From assembly GCF_900170035.1 (NCBI RefSeq), contig NZ_LT828547.1, positions 1-42,258 on the forward strand: DNA of 42,258 nucleotides. Direction: 5' to 3'. Source of the DNA: Desulfamplus magnetovallimortis (GTDB lineage: Bacteria; Desulfobacterota; Desulfobacteria; Desulfobacterales; Desulfobacteraceae). Positions 25,896-35,631 of the stretch are shown one piece after another (position 1 is the stretch's first letter; each line of letters starts with the position of its first letter). The position numbers and the translations under genes were made by a program. Under the pieces are notes generated by a model. It had not been told where the DNA came from and searched no databases. It worked only from the letters and a program-made list of their open reading frames with translations.

Positions 25896-26063
25896 GCAAT
25901 GAAAAATGAAATGTATGGGCATATCCTGAGAGGCTCTATGCCACTCAAAGACGACACCTATTATAGACTTTCAGGAAAAGATTTTGGCATCTCAACTTTG
26001 GAGAGGGAAGCCACACAGGGCAGCCCTACAGTGGTATTGCCAATTTAATTACCTGGAAAACTA

Positions 26064-26220
26064 TATCTTTTGAGCCTTGTGAATACTGTCTGAATCAGGA
26101 TATCCAGGATTAACAGGATAAGGCAGGATTATTTATCCTGAACATCCTTTTCATCCTGGTTATCTTGATTCAGACAAATGCAATAACTACTAAAAAGACA
26201 ACAACGTGCCGCTTTTGAGA
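26064..26220. repeat. Dispersed repeat family A, copy 5
   Basis: Same orientation as copies 1 and 2 but more diverged. The shared core is ACTGTCTGAATCAGGATAT, then ATCCTGGTTATCTTGATTCA, then CAATAAC. Confidence 0.8.
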
Positions 26221-26241
26221 TGCCATCATATATCCATATCC

Positions 26242-26400
26242 TCATGATAGCGAGGGGCATCACACTGATAGATGAAAATCTTTATATATCAGTCTGTTAT
26301 ATTAACGTTTCAACAAACCCTCATGATTACGAGGGTATCACAACGATACATGAAAGTCTTTACATATCAGTATGTTATGGAGACTTTCTAATAAACAGGC
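26242..26400. repeat. Repeat family B, two tandem units of about 79 bp
   Basis: The units start at 26242 and 26321. Each has TCATGAT followed by GAGGG, ATCACA, GATAGATGAAA or GATACATGAAA, TCTTTAYATATCAGT and GTTAT. The second unit has the hairpin CCCTCATGATTACGAGGG. Confidence 0.8.
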
Positions 26401-26439
26401 AATCCATGCCTTCATCTCCCGTGGGGAGGGTAAAATCCC

Positions 26440-28839
26440 ATGACCCGCATCCTCAACCGTATCCAGCACAGTCTTGTGTTCAAACTTATCATGATAACCG
26501 GCGTTGTATGTCTTGTCGCAATTTCAATCTGGGCATACTTCAGCATTGAGTATCAGCGAAAAAAGTTCATAAACGACACCACAGACATTGCCGATCGTAT
26601 CAGCAAAACCATACGTCTTGGAACGCACTACTCCATGATGCTCAACTCAAGGGATGACATCAATCAGATAATAAGAAACACTGCCAATCAAAAAGGTATT
26701 TTGAATGTCCGGATAACAAACAAGGCAGGATATATCAAATTTTCCAACATACCTTCAGAAGTTGACCAGAAGCAGGATCTTGAATCAGAGGCATGTGTTC
26801 TCTGCCACAGGCAGTCACCTCCCCTTGTTGATCTGACACTTGATCAGAGAAAACGCCTTTTTACAACAGAACAAAATGAGAAACTTCTCGGTATAATCAC
26901 ACCCATTTATAACGAGCCAAACTGCTCTTCCCAATGCCATTTCCATGATCCTGAAAACAAAGTTCTGGGCGCTCTTGATGTTGTTATTTCCCTTAAAGAG
27001 ACAGAAGCTGAAATTATTAAATATGAGCAGAGCATTTTTCTGCTTGCAGTGGTCATTATTATCATACCATCTCTTTTCATATTTATATTTGTTTATCAGT
27101 TTGTTATCAAGCCAGTTAAAGAGTTGACGGAAGAGACAAAACATATTGCTTCAGACAATGGTTTTAACCCAATTAAAACTGATCCTCACAGTGAAATAGG
27201 CAGATTAAACACGGCATTCAGCAACATGGCCCAAAAAATAAGGGATAACCAGATAGAGCTGACCAAGCAAAAAAATGAATATCAGACACTTTTTGAAAAT
27301 GTCCCATGCCTTATAACGGTACAGAACAGAGATTTCCAGCTTATCAACTTCAACAGGGAGTTTTACGATAAATACAGTCCAGGCTCTGGTGATTACTGCT
27401 TCCAGGCATACAAAGGAAGAACCAAAAAATGTGATAATTGCCCGGTGGAGAGAACATTTTTAGATGAAAAATCCCACTATTCGGAAGAGAGCGGAGAAGG
27501 CAAGAACGGCACAATGGAATACTGGCTTGCAAGGACATCGCCCATAAGAAACGCAGCAGGTGAAGTTGTTGCTGCAATGGAGATAAGCCTTGATATTACT
27601 GAACGAAAAAAACTTGAGCAGCGGGCTGAACAGTCAGAAAAGAAATATCAGGTTATTTTCAACAACATACCTAATCCAATATTTGTACTTGATTATGATA
27701 CCCTTAAAATAATAAACTGTAACAGCAGTGTATTTCAGGTCTATGGATATCAGGAGTCAGAGCTTCAGGGGAAAAAATTCACCACCCTTTTTGCTGATGC
27801 AGATGAAAACCCATCCATTGTTAGCCTACCAGTTTCAGCAATACCATCCGGAAGACCATCTGATATCGACGAAAACCCTGAAAAAAAGGAAAATGAGAAA
27901 GCATACAGCAATGAAAACAGAAACAAAAAATATAAATATAACGACGAGCAGATCAGAGAATCAACCATTCTGAACACAGTACGTCATGTAAAATCAAACG
28001 GGCAGATATTTTATGTGGATATCTGGATATCTCCCAGCGAATATCCAGGGCAGAAGGTGCTGCTTGTGACAACTTCTGATATTACAGAACGTCTTGAAAC
28101 AGAGACACAGTTCAACCAGGCAGCCAAACTTGCCACACTTGGGGAGATGGCAACCGGTGTTGCCCACGAACTTAACCAGCCACTTTCGGTAATAAAAACA
28201 TCCAGCAGCTTCTGTATCTCAAAGATCAGCAAAAAACAGGATATCAAACAGGATATACTTAACCGTCTGCTCCAGAAAATTGACAGTAATGTGGACAGAG
28301 CCTCAAGGATTATTGTCCACATGAGGGATTTTGCCAGAAAATCAGAGATCAATGTTGAAAGAACCTCAGTAAAGCGAATCGTCATCAGTGCTCTGGAGAT
28401 CTTCAGCCAGCAGTTAAAGGTCAGAGGAATTGATGTTGTATGCCAGATACCCGATGATCTTCCTGATGCCATGGCCGACCCGGGAAGGCTTGAACAGGTC
28501 TTCATCAATCTGCTTTTAAATGCCCGTGATGCCATTGAGGAAAAATCCAGCCGGAATAACAATGACTCGGAAAAGAGCATTTTCATCAGAGGCTTTGAGG
28601 AAAACGGCAAAATTTATCTGGAAATTGAAGATACAGGTACTGGAATTCCTGATGATGTTGCAGAAAAAATATTCCAGCCATTTTTTACAACAAAAGAGGT
28701 GGGAAAGGGTACCGGCCTTGGCCTTTCAATAAGCTATGGTATAATAAAAGACTGCAAGGGGATTATCAAATTGAAGCAAAGCTCAGGAAGCGGAACCATT
28801 TTCCAGATTATCCTTCCCTCTGCCCAGGAAGTGATATAA
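26440..28839 (+). CDS. Periplasmic sensor histidine kinase with c-heme-like motifs
   Basis: A 799-residue kinase with membrane segments at about 13-35 and 198-222. The intervening periplasmic domain has CVLCH at 119-123 (canonical CxxCH c-heme site) and CSSQCH at 162-167 (CxxxCH), followed by [14 protein letters not shown] as in other heme-bearing sensor domains. Then come HAMP (~220-270), a PAS domain with CDNCP (331-335), and a second PAS domain interrupted by a charged insert (475-505). HisKA has His576 in [10 protein letters not shown], and the HATPase region has [22 protein letters not shown] lies upstream. It probably senses redox state, a gas or electron-carrier status. The next gene, a receiver-kinase, is 15 bases downstream. 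Confidence 0.85.
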   Translation: MTRILNRIQHSLVFKLIMITGVVCLVAISIWAYFSIEYQRKKFINDTTDIADRISKTIRLGTHYSMMLNSRDDINQIIRNTANQKGILNVRITNKAGYIKFSNIPSEVDQKQDLESEACVLCHRQSPPLVDLTLDQRKRLFTTEQNEKLLGIITPIYNEPNCSSQCHFHDPENKVLGALDVVISLKETEAEIIKYEQSIFLLAVVIIIIPSLFIFIFVYQFVIKPVKELTEETKHIASDNGFNPIKTDPHSEIGRLNTAFSNMAQKIRDNQIELTKQKNEYQTLFENVPCLITVQNRDFQLINFNREFYDKYSPGSGDYCFQAYKGRTKKCDNCPVERTFLDEKSHYSEESGEGKNGTMEYWLARTSPIRNAAGEVVAAMEISLDITERKKLEQRAEQSEKKYQVIFNNIPNPIFVLDYDTLKIINCNSSVFQVYGYQESELQGKKFTTLFADADENPSIVSLPVSAIPSGRPSDIDENPEKKENEKAYSNENRNKKYKYNDEQIRESTILNTVRHVKSNGQIFYVDIWISPSEYPGQKVLLVTTSDITERLETETQFNQAAKLATLGEMATGVAHELNQPLSVIKTSSSFCISKISKKQDIKQDILNRLLQKIDSNVDRASRIIVHMRDFARKSEINVERTSVKRIVISALEIFSQQLKVRGIDVVCQIPDDLPDAMADPGRLEQVFINLLLNARDAIEEKSSRNNNDSEKSIFIRGFEENGKIYLEIEDTGTGIPDDVAEKIFQPFFTTKEVGKGTGLGLSISYGIIKDCKGIIKLKQSSGSGTIFQIILPSAQEVI

Positions 28840-28854
28840 AGGAGTTTAATTGCC

Positions 28855-30546
28855 ATGACATCAGATGGTCTAAAAAAAATTCTTCTTGTGGATGACGAAC
28901 AGGACATAAGGGAAGTTCTGGGAATCACCCTTGAAGATATGGGATTTGAGGTATTTACAGCCGAAAATGGACAAAAGGCCATGGAGCTTTTTGATAAGCA
29001 GGACTTTTCCATAATTCTGACTGACATCAAAATGCCGGTGATGGATGGAATAGAGCTTTTGAAAAAAATCAAATTCAAATCTCCACTTACCGAAGTTATC
29101 ATGATAACCGGACATGGAGACATGGATCTTGCCATTGAAAGCTTCCGGCATGAAGCTGTGGAATTTATCACAAAACCTGTTGATGTTACCAAACTTGAGG
29201 TGGCAATAAGAAGGGCTGAGGAAAAAATAGAGATTCGCAAAGGCATTCAGGAATATACCCATAACCTTGAAAACCTTCTATGGTCAAAGACAGAAGCCCT
29301 TAAAAAAGCTGAACAAAAGAAAAAACAGCCTGCCTCAACCCTTAATCGTGATAAAAAAGATATCACTGCGATAATGGAGACCCTGCCCCTGATTATTTTC
29401 TTTGTGGATGAAAATTTGAAGATATCCCTTGCCAACAACCTGTTTAAAGAAAAATTCGGCGACTATGACGACAGATACTGCCATGAACTATGCATGGATA
29501 AAAAAGCTCCTTGCGATGATTGTCCTGCCATTCTGACATTTAAAAACGGAACATCCCATCAAATTGAAAAAAAATTTTTAACTGCCATAAGAGACAAAAC
29601 TGACCGGAATGTGGCTCATCAGGATATCTCTTGCGAGGAATCTCAAATGAGTTATCTTGTCTGGACATCTCCAATTTTAAATGAGTCATCAAGCCAAGGT
29701 AAAAAAACCGGCACAATTTCAACCATTGACGAAAAAAGTAGTAAAGCCCCCCAAAAAAAAGCTGTTTCAGAAGTTTTGATCATGGCAACGGATATCTCAA
29801 AGGTGCTGGATATCCAGGATCATCTTGCATCCTTAGGATTAATGATAGGATCTGTTTCACATGGCATCAAGGGGCTTTTAACCGGCCTTGATGGCGGCGT
29901 ATATCTTCTCAATGCCGCTTTAAACAAAGATGACCAGGCCCTGGCCCAGGAAGGGCTTGATATGGTCAAGCAGATGACGTCCAAAATACGCAAGATGATC
30001 CTTGATATTCTCTTTTATGCCAAGGAGAGAGAGCTTTACATTGAAGATATTCCGGCAACTGCATTTGCTCTTGACCTTGCTTCAGTCATAAAGCCCAAGG
30101 CGGAAAAAAACGGAATATCCTTTACCTTGAACCTGCCGGAGCAGGATTTTACCTTCAGAGCTGACTCTGCCATTCTCCATGCAGCCCTTGTAAATATCCT
30201 TGACAATGCAGTTGATGCCTGTGCTGAAGATAAGGATTCCAGTAAAAAAACAGAAAAAGGGATGGCCAACGACAAAGAAGCAAAAGATCCAACCATCTCT
30301 TTTGAACTTCAAAAGATTGGAAACAGTATCCAGTTTGTCATTTCCGACAACGGTGTAGGCATGGAACAGGATGAAATTAAAAAAGCCTTTACCCTGTTTC
30401 ATTCGGGTAAAGGCAAAAAAGGCACAGGTCTTGGCCTGTTTATTTCCAACAAAGCGGTTCAGCAGCACAAAGGAACCATCAGGGCAACTTCGGCAAAGGG
30501 TGTGGGGACATCTTTTTTTGTGACTATTCCAATGATGGATAAGTAA
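28855..30546 (+). CDS. Receiver - PAS - histidine kinase
   Basis: A 563-residue cytoplasmic protein. Receiver at 1-125: DDE pocket in LLVDDEQDIR, Asp57 in ILTDIKMPVMDG, Thr in MITGHGD and Lys in FITKPVDV. A coiled linker precedes a PAS domain with Cys residues (YCHELCMDKKAPCDDCP). The kinase core has His336 in SVSHGIKGLL and an ATPase part with NILDNAVDAC and GKGKKGTGLGLFIS. It follows the heme-motif kinase by 15 bases, so the two likely form a phosphorelay. Its stop is only three bases from the convergent hdrB stop, leaving no room for separate terminators. Confidence 0.85.
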   Translation: MTSDGLKKILLVDDEQDIREVLGITLEDMGFEVFTAENGQKAMELFDKQDFSIILTDIKMPVMDGIELLKKIKFKSPLTEVIMITGHGDMDLAIESFRHEAVEFITKPVDVTKLEVAIRRAEEKIEIRKGIQEYTHNLENLLWSKTEALKKAEQKKKQPASTLNRDKKDITAIMETLPLIIFFVDENLKISLANNLFKEKFGDYDDRYCHELCMDKKAPCDDCPAILTFKNGTSHQIEKKFLTAIRDKTDRNVAHQDISCEESQMSYLVWTSPILNESSSQGKKTGTISTIDEKSSKAPQKKAVSEVLIMATDISKVLDIQDHLASLGLMIGSVSHGIKGLLTGLDGGVYLLNAALNKDDQALAQEGLDMVKQMTSKIRKMILDILFYAKERELYIEDIPATAFALDLASVIKPKAEKNGISFTLNLPEQDFTFRADSAILHAALVNILDNAVDACAEDKDSSKKTEKGMANDKEAKDPTISFELQKIGNSIQFVISDNGVGMEQDEIKKAFTLFHSGKGKKGTGLGLFISNKAVQQHKGTIRATSAKGVGTSFFVTIPMMDK

Positions 30547-30549
30547 CCA

Positions 30550-31410
30550 TCAATAAGATAAAACCAGTTCCTTAACCGCAAGATTCTTGTGCAGCATAAG
30601 CTCTTCCCGTGAAATCCCCATGGCCATACCCAACAACTGGGGCAGATAGATGACAGAGACAGAAAGATCCTCACCGGCTTTTCTTGACAACTCCTCCTGA
30701 AAGCCCTCAAGGTTCAACTGGCACATGGGACATACGGTTACAATGGCATCTGCCCCCTTGGCAGATTTTAATATCTTCTGCACAAGTTTTCCGGCAGCGC
30801 TTTTTTTGGTATTCATGTTGGATGCTCCGCAGCACTGTGCCCCCATATCCCAGGGAAAAACTTCTGCTCCGCAAGCTTCAATCAATGGTTCCATTGAACG
30901 TGGTTCTTCTGGATCATCAAAAACCGGATAAGGTCTTAAACACTGACACCCGTAATATGGCACAATTTTAAGGCCAGACAATTTTTTTGTGACCTTGTTT
31001 TTAATCTGATCTGCTCCTATATCATTTGCCAGAATATCAAGAAGATGGCGAACCTTAAGTTTTCCTTCAAGTTTCAAAGCTTCTTCTGCAAGACATTCGT
31101 CTATGGAAGCTGACATAGATGGATTTTGCTTCTTCTCCATTTCCACTTTTTTAAGATTCAGGTAACATGCACTGCATGGAACCATCACAGAAAAATTTTG
31201 CTTCATCTTTTCTGCCAGGGCAAGATTTCTTGCAGGCAGCACAAATGACAAAAGAGAGCTTACAGGTTCAGCAGCAGTGGCTCCGCAGCAGCTCCAGCCT
31301 TCAATTTCAGCAAGCTCTATATCAAGGGCATGCATAACAGCACGGGTGGAGGCATCATATTCAATTGCCGATGCTTCCAGGGAACAGCCGGGATAATAAA
31401 TATAGCTCAT
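30550..31410 (-). CDS. hdrB: HdrB, two-CCG heterodisulfide reductase subunit
   Basis: A 286-residue classical HdrB. The first CCG module is YYPGCSLEASA, WSCCGATAAE and PCSACYLNLKK; the second is YYGCQCLRPYP, AQCCGASNMN and CPMCQLNL. Each binds a non-cubane [4Fe-4S] cluster that reduces a disulfide; in methanogens this is CoM-S-S-CoB, and the bacterial substrate is unknown. The start overlaps the hdrC stop by four bases (ATGA), so the two are coupled. It is the last gene of the 41408-30550 operon. Confidence 0.9.
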   Translation of the reverse strand: MSYIYYPGCSLEASAIEYDASTRAVMHALDIELAEIEGWSCCGATAAEPVSSLLSFVLPARNLALAEKMKQNFSVMVPCSACYLNLKKVEMEKKQNPSMSASIDECLAEEALKLEGKLKVRHLLDILANDIGADQIKNKVTKKLSGLKIVPYYGCQCLRPYPVFDDPEEPRSMEPLIEACGAEVFPWDMGAQCCGASNMNTKKSAAGKLVQKILKSAKGADAIVTVCPMCQLNLEGFQEELSRKAGEDLSVSVIYLPQLLGMAMGISREELMLHKNLAVKELVLSY

Positions 31411-31958
31411 GGCATCTGCTCCTCTCTGTTTTCAATTTCAGAAACCTTCTTAAATATTCTGTCAAGGTTACCCTGCCCCCTTCCATCTGCACCAGAAGGA
31501 AGAGAGAAAGATACCTTGTTTTTGCTCATCAGCTTCAATCCAAGGGAAGCAAAGTCAAATGGCAGAAGAGGATTTTTCATTTCCAGGAAATAGAGTGTCA
31601 TAAACTCGCTCTCTCTTACTCGTCCATGACGCCTTACGCTCTCCATGAAACTGCCGTAAAATGCACCTGATTTTCTGAAAGTCTTCACATCATTCTTATA
31701 GGCCACCTCCTTCAGCATTGACATTGCCCTTGTAAGAGGCAATCCCCTGGGGCATTTCAAGGTGCAGAAATAACAGGTTGAACAATATGCAAAAGTCTGG
31801 CTTTCAAAAATTTCATCCGCCCTGTCCATTAAAACCATCCGCCACAGATGCCTTGGAGTCAGATCCATGGCATCTGCATTGGGACAGGTTCCGGTGCATG
31901 TGCCACACTGCATGCAAGTTGCAAGTAACGCTTTTATAGAGCCTGTATCTTTCATCAC
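31407..31958 (-). CDS. hdrC: HdrC iron-sulfur subunit
   Basis: A 183-residue HdrC with two [4Fe-4S] motifs, CMQCGTCTGTCP near the N-terminus and CSTCYFCTLKCP further on, separated by the usual PRHLWRMVLMDRADEI helix. The C-terminal extension (about 110 residues) is typical of HdrC. It carries electrons from HdrA to HdrB. It overlaps hdrB by four bases and starts six bases after the receiver-HdrA stop. The start at 31958 has GGAG upstream. Confidence 0.9.
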   Translation of the reverse strand: MMKDTGSIKALLATCMQCGTCTGTCPNADAMDLTPRHLWRMVLMDRADEIFESQTFAYCSTCYFCTLKCPRGLPLTRAMSMLKEVAYKNDVKTFRKSGAFYGSFMESVRRHGRVRESEFMTLYFLEMKNPLLPFDFASLGLKLMSKNKVSFSLPSGADGRGQGNLDRIFKKVSEIENREEQMP

Positions 31959-31964
31959 TCCTCC

Positions 31965-34900
31965 TTAATACCCAATTGCAGCATCAATGGTTTCAAACAT
32001 CTGCTGATCTGTAAATCCGCTTACAAACGACGCACTGTTGGGACAAATCGCTGCACAGGCACCGCATCCCTGGCACATGGCTGCATTGACATCAATTTTC
32101 ATTGTCTCTTCATTCAGATGGCGGGCATCATAGGGACATGTATCAACACAGCGAAGACAGAGAGAACATAGACTTGTTTTAACTCCTGCTGTCACAGAGG
32201 ATGGCTGGATTTTATCATGGGTGATAATACACATGGCTCTCATGGCAGCGGCTCTGGCACTTATTATGCTCTCTTCCACATCTCTTGGCCCAATGGCTGT
32301 TCCACATATAAAAATTCCTTCACGGGTACTGTCAACCGGTCGCCATTTGGAGTCAGCCTGTCTGAAAAAATGATACTCATCGTTTTTGATACCCATTATC
32401 TCTGCAAGCCCTGAATATTGTAAAGATAAATGTGAATTTGCAGAATCCTGAGATAAACTGAATCCAACAGCTTCAGAAGGGACAACACCTGTTGCAAGAA
32501 CCAGAAGATCACCACTGATTTCAATTGTCCTGCCAATTACTGGTTCATCCAACCTTATTTTAATAAGGTCACAATTCTGCTTTTCCTGCTGTAAATCATC
32601 TCCATCTACATTGTCTGAATTTCCTTTCTCTACATATACCTGGGGCTTTTTATCAGAAGTGTATTGAATAAAAATAATACCGCTCTCTCTTGCCTGATTA
32701 TAGTATTTTTCCGTAAATCCCGGTGACATCATATCCCTGTAGAGTATGTAAATATCAATATCAGGATTTATCTTTTTCAATGACAGTGCATGTTTAAGTG
32801 CAGATGTACAGCAGACACGACTGCAATATGGTTTGATTTCATCCCTTGAATCCACACATTGAATCATGACAACGGTTTCAAGTTTTGCAAAATCAATAAC
32901 AGGGATAGTAGCATCAGCCTCAACATCTGCGCTGTTGCCTGATATGATATTCTGAACCTTACTATTAAGGTTTTGCTGGATCTGATTAGTTTTAGTGTTA
33001 TTCAGGGCTTCCTGCATCTGTTTCAAGGTTATTATGGCATCGCTTTTTCCCCTCGAATATGAAGCAGTATCAGCCTCGGATGCACCTGTGGCAATAATCA
33101 CTGCACCGTGCTTAATAACCTCCCTTATGCCACCATAATTTGTGGCAGCCTCTCCTTTTTCTTTTTTCTCTTCTGTTTTCTCTATGGTTGAAGAAAAATT
33201 ACCAACTTCCCCTCTGCATTCAACAACTTCCCAGCCACTGTAAAGAAAAATCAGGGGATGTTTATCAATTTTCTCCTTCATTTCAGCCAGAAGAGCCGGA
33301 AAATTATTGCCATTTAGATTGGAGGCAAGCCAGTTGAGATTTCCTCCTACCACATGCTTTTTTTCAACCAAAATAACCTTATACCCGCTATCTGCAATGA
33401 GAAGTGCTGCTGTCATTCCGGAAATTCCTGCGCCAATTATCAACACTTTCTGTTCAACGGAAACAGGCTTTATCATCTGCGTTACAGTGCTACCTGAACT
33501 TTTTTGCCCTACAGCACTGCCAGAAGATTTTGATTTGACATCTCCAGGGGCATTACCTTTAGAAGAATCACCTTCATCATATCCAGGGTTCCTGAATGCA
33601 GCAAGTTTTGAGGTGATCTTTACTTCCGAAGATAATATTGGTGAAGATGCACCTGAATATCCATTCCTGAACTCAGGTTGCAGGGGAGCTCTGTTTCCCC
33701 TCAACTGATTCAGGATTTTCATGGCTTCGGCAGCAGCAGCAGATGCATGAATCACAGACTCTGAAATGTCTTTTAAGCCTCCAAAAGCACCGCCAACAAA
33801 AATTGCATTTTTATTTGATGTTCCTCCAGCGCTTCTATTTGATGCACCTGCACCGGAAGATGTGCCACCTGAAGTGCCTGAATCAGAAAGCATAGGCAGG
33901 GCACTCTCCGGAAAGACTCCTGTTTCAGGGAATCCAAATTCATTCAAAGGCACTCCTGTAAGTTCAGATAGGGCCATAGCCTCGGACGATGGCCTCTGTC
34001 CCACAGATAAAACCACCATGTCAAAAACTTCATCTTTTTTGGAATCAGAAAAAGAGGGCATCTTAGACATGGTATCAGGTGTGGAATCAGATATGACTTC
34101 AGATGTAGAATCAGACATGACTTCAGATGTGGAATCCGATATGACTTCAGATGTGGAAACCCCAGAATCTGCAATAAAAATTCTGAGCTTTCCGCTCTCA
34201 TTGTCCATACGTACAGAGTGGGGTCTTATACGCTTCAAAATAACCTGGTATTTTTCTTCAGCCTCTTTTCTGTATGCTTCAAACTCCTTTCCGAAACAGC
34301 GCATATCCATATAATAGATCACTGTTTCAATGGTACCACCTGAACGCTTTCGAGTTAATACGGCCTCCTTTAATGCAAACATGCAGCAGACAGATGAACA
34401 GTATGAAGCCCCGCTGTGGACATCCCTTGATCCAACGCACTGAATCCAGGCAATCCTTTTGGGAACCTCTCCGTTGGATGGCCTGATAATTTCTCCCCCT
34501 GTTGCTCCTGAACCGCTTACCATCCTCTCAAACTCAAGACTTGTGATAACATCCGGATAAACCTTGTATCCAAATGTATTTTTGCCACTATCCGGATTAT
34601 AATAATCAGTTCCACAGGCCATGATCAAGGCACCTGCATCAACTTCCATCACAACATCGTCACTCTGACGCCCTGACTGGTATATGCTGTTCACCTTTTC
34701 AATAAGGGTATCAGGGTCAAAAGGTTTAATGATGTACTCAAGGGCCCCCCTCTTCATGGTCTCCACTGCTGTTTCCACAGTGGCATAGGCTGTCATCATA
34801 ACCACCTGAAGCTCAGGTGCGATCTCCTTTGCCCTTTTAAGAACTTCCGTACCCTCCATCTCCGCCATTCTGATATCAAGAAGCATAAGGGAATATTCGT

Positions 34901-35618
34901 TCTTCTCTATCATTTCAAGGGCAATCTGGCCTGATTCCGCCATATCCACAGGATAACCTTCAAAATCAAACCACTCTTTTATGGAATCCCTTACAATCAG
35001 CTCATCATCCACCACCAGAATTCTGAAATTCTTTTTCTGGTCTTCGGGCAAAGTAATGGCATTTTCGGGACAGGCATCAACACAGGCACCACAAAGAGTG
35101 CAGGAATTAATGTCAATTGTATAGCGTTTGGGAATGGCATGGGGCAAAGGAAGATAGATGGCCTTATGGGTAGTGCTGCCCTCATTAAATCTATCCGGAA
35201 TATCACCAACCGGACAGACTTCTGTACACTCTCCGCATCCTGTACAAAGCTCAGGATTGACATACTGTTTTTTTTGGCGCAACTGCACTGTGTAATTGCC
35301 TGATTCACCCTCGATTTTCTCAATGGTTGTGGAGAGCATAAGATCAATATTGTCATGAAAAAGACCACGCCGGAGACAGTACTGTGATGCAGAATCCCGA
35401 TGCATCATGGGAAGCATCCGGCACATGCCGCAACGATCCGTGGGAAACTGATAATCCAGCTTGGAGAGAATTCCCCCCATGTGTGGAGCTTTTTCAATTA
35501 ACGTCACATGATGACCGGCATCTGCCAGATCCAGGGCAGAACGAATACCGCCAATACCGGCTCCCACCACAATGGCACCCTTACCCTTTTCAGGGAGTTT
35601 TTCCTGTTGTTCGTTCAT
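31965..35618 (-). CDS. Double HdrA fusion with an inserted CheY-like receiver domain
   Basis: A 1217-residue protein. First HdrA half: FAD motif VVGAGIGGIRSALDLADAG (17-35), Cys motif FPTDRCGMCRM (58-68), [4Fe-4S] motifs CTGCGECTEVCP (125-136) and CTLCGACVDACP (173-184). Directly after the second motif, residues 198-313 form a complete receiver: Asp204/205 and Glu206, phosphoacceptor Asp248 in LLDIRMAEMEG, Thr276, and Lys298 in IIKPFDPDT. The HdrA fold then resumes (CSSVCCMFALK, 407-417). A low-complexity section (485-720) leads to a second HdrA half: FAD motif IGAGISGMTAALLIADSG, CSRVCC and two C-terminal [4Fe-4S] motifs (CSLCLRCVDTCP and CQGCGACAAICP). AAGGTGGG precedes the ATG. The receiver suggests phosphorylation-controlled electron transfer (inference). 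Confidence 0.9.
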   Translation of the reverse strand: MNEQQEKLPEKGKGAIVVGAGIGGIRSALDLADAGHHVTLIEKAPHMGGILSKLDYQFPTDRCGMCRMLPMMHRDSASQYCLRRGLFHDNIDLMLSTTIEKIEGESGNYTVQLRQKKQYVNPELCTGCGECTEVCPVGDIPDRFNEGSTTHKAIYLPLPHAIPKRYTIDINSCTLCGACVDACPENAITLPEDQKKNFRILVVDDELIVRDSIKEWFDFEGYPVDMAESGQIALEMIEKNEYSLMLLDIRMAEMEGTEVLKRAKEIAPELQVVMMTAYATVETAVETMKRGALEYIIKPFDPDTLIEKVNSIYQSGRQSDDVVMEVDAGALIMACGTDYYNPDSGKNTFGYKVYPDVITSLEFERMVSGSGATGGEIIRPSNGEVPKRIAWIQCVGSRDVHSGASYCSSVCCMFALKEAVLTRKRSGGTIETVIYYMDMRCFGKEFEAYRKEAEEKYQVILKRIRPHSVRMDNESGKLRIFIADSGVSTSEVISDSTSEVMSDSTSEVISDSTPDTMSKMPSFSDSKKDEVFDMVVLSVGQRPSSEAMALSELTGVPLNEFGFPETGVFPESALPMLSDSGTSGGTSSGAGASNRSAGGTSNKNAIFVGGAFGGLKDISESVIHASAAAAEAMKILNQLRGNRAPLQPEFRNGYSGASSPILSSEVKITSKLAAFRNPGYDEGDSSKGNAPGDVKSKSSGSAVGQKSSGSTVTQMIKPVSVEQKVLIIGAGISGMTAALLIADSGYKVILVEKKHVVGGNLNWLASNLNGNNFPALLAEMKEKIDKHPLIFLYSGWEVVECRGEVGNFSSTIEKTEEKKEKGEAATNYGGIREVIKHGAVIIATGASEADTASYSRGKSDAIITLKQMQEALNNTKTNQIQQNLNSKVQNIISGNSADVEADATIPVIDFAKLETVVMIQCVDSRDEIKPYCSRVCCTSALKHALSLKKINPDIDIYILYRDMMSPGFTEKYYNQARESGIIFIQYTSDKKPQVYVEKGNSDNVDGDDLQQEKQNCDLIKIRLDEPVIGRTIEISGDLLVLATGVVPSEAVGFSLSQDSANSHLSLQYSGLAEIMGIKNDEYHFFRQADSKWRPVDSTREGIFICGTAIGPRDVEESIISARAAAMRAMCIITHDKIQPSSVTAGVKTSLCSLCLRCVDTCPYDARHLNEETMKIDVNAAMCQGCGACAAICPNSASFVSGFTDQQMFETIDAAIGY
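34081..34160 (-). repeat. 24-bp coding tandem repeat, 3.3 copies
   Basis: Units at 34081-34104, 34105-34128 and 34129-34152, with a partial unit to 34160, inside the receiver-HdrA gene. They encode a Ser/Asp/Thr/Glu-rich 8-residue unit (TSEVISDS) around residues 487-512, between FAD-domain parts. Length change keeps the frame. Confidence 0.85.
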
Positions 35619-35631
35619 AATCCCACCTTAT

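Larger units (their letters stand above)
25877..26439. other. Gene-free stretch with repeats A and B
   Basis: No convincing gene; a 49-codon frame at 25899-26048 was considered and rejected. Repeat A copy 5 is at 26064-26220 and two units of repeat B at 26242-26400. The last 40 bases carry the ribosome site GGGGAGGG for the kinase at 26440. Confidence 0.6.

Noticed and set aside
25899-26048. 49-codon frame with a ribosome-site-like sequence
   Set aside because: No recognisable motif and part of it overlaps short palindromic repeat text (CAGGGCAGCCCTA), so non-coding repeat DNA is more likely.
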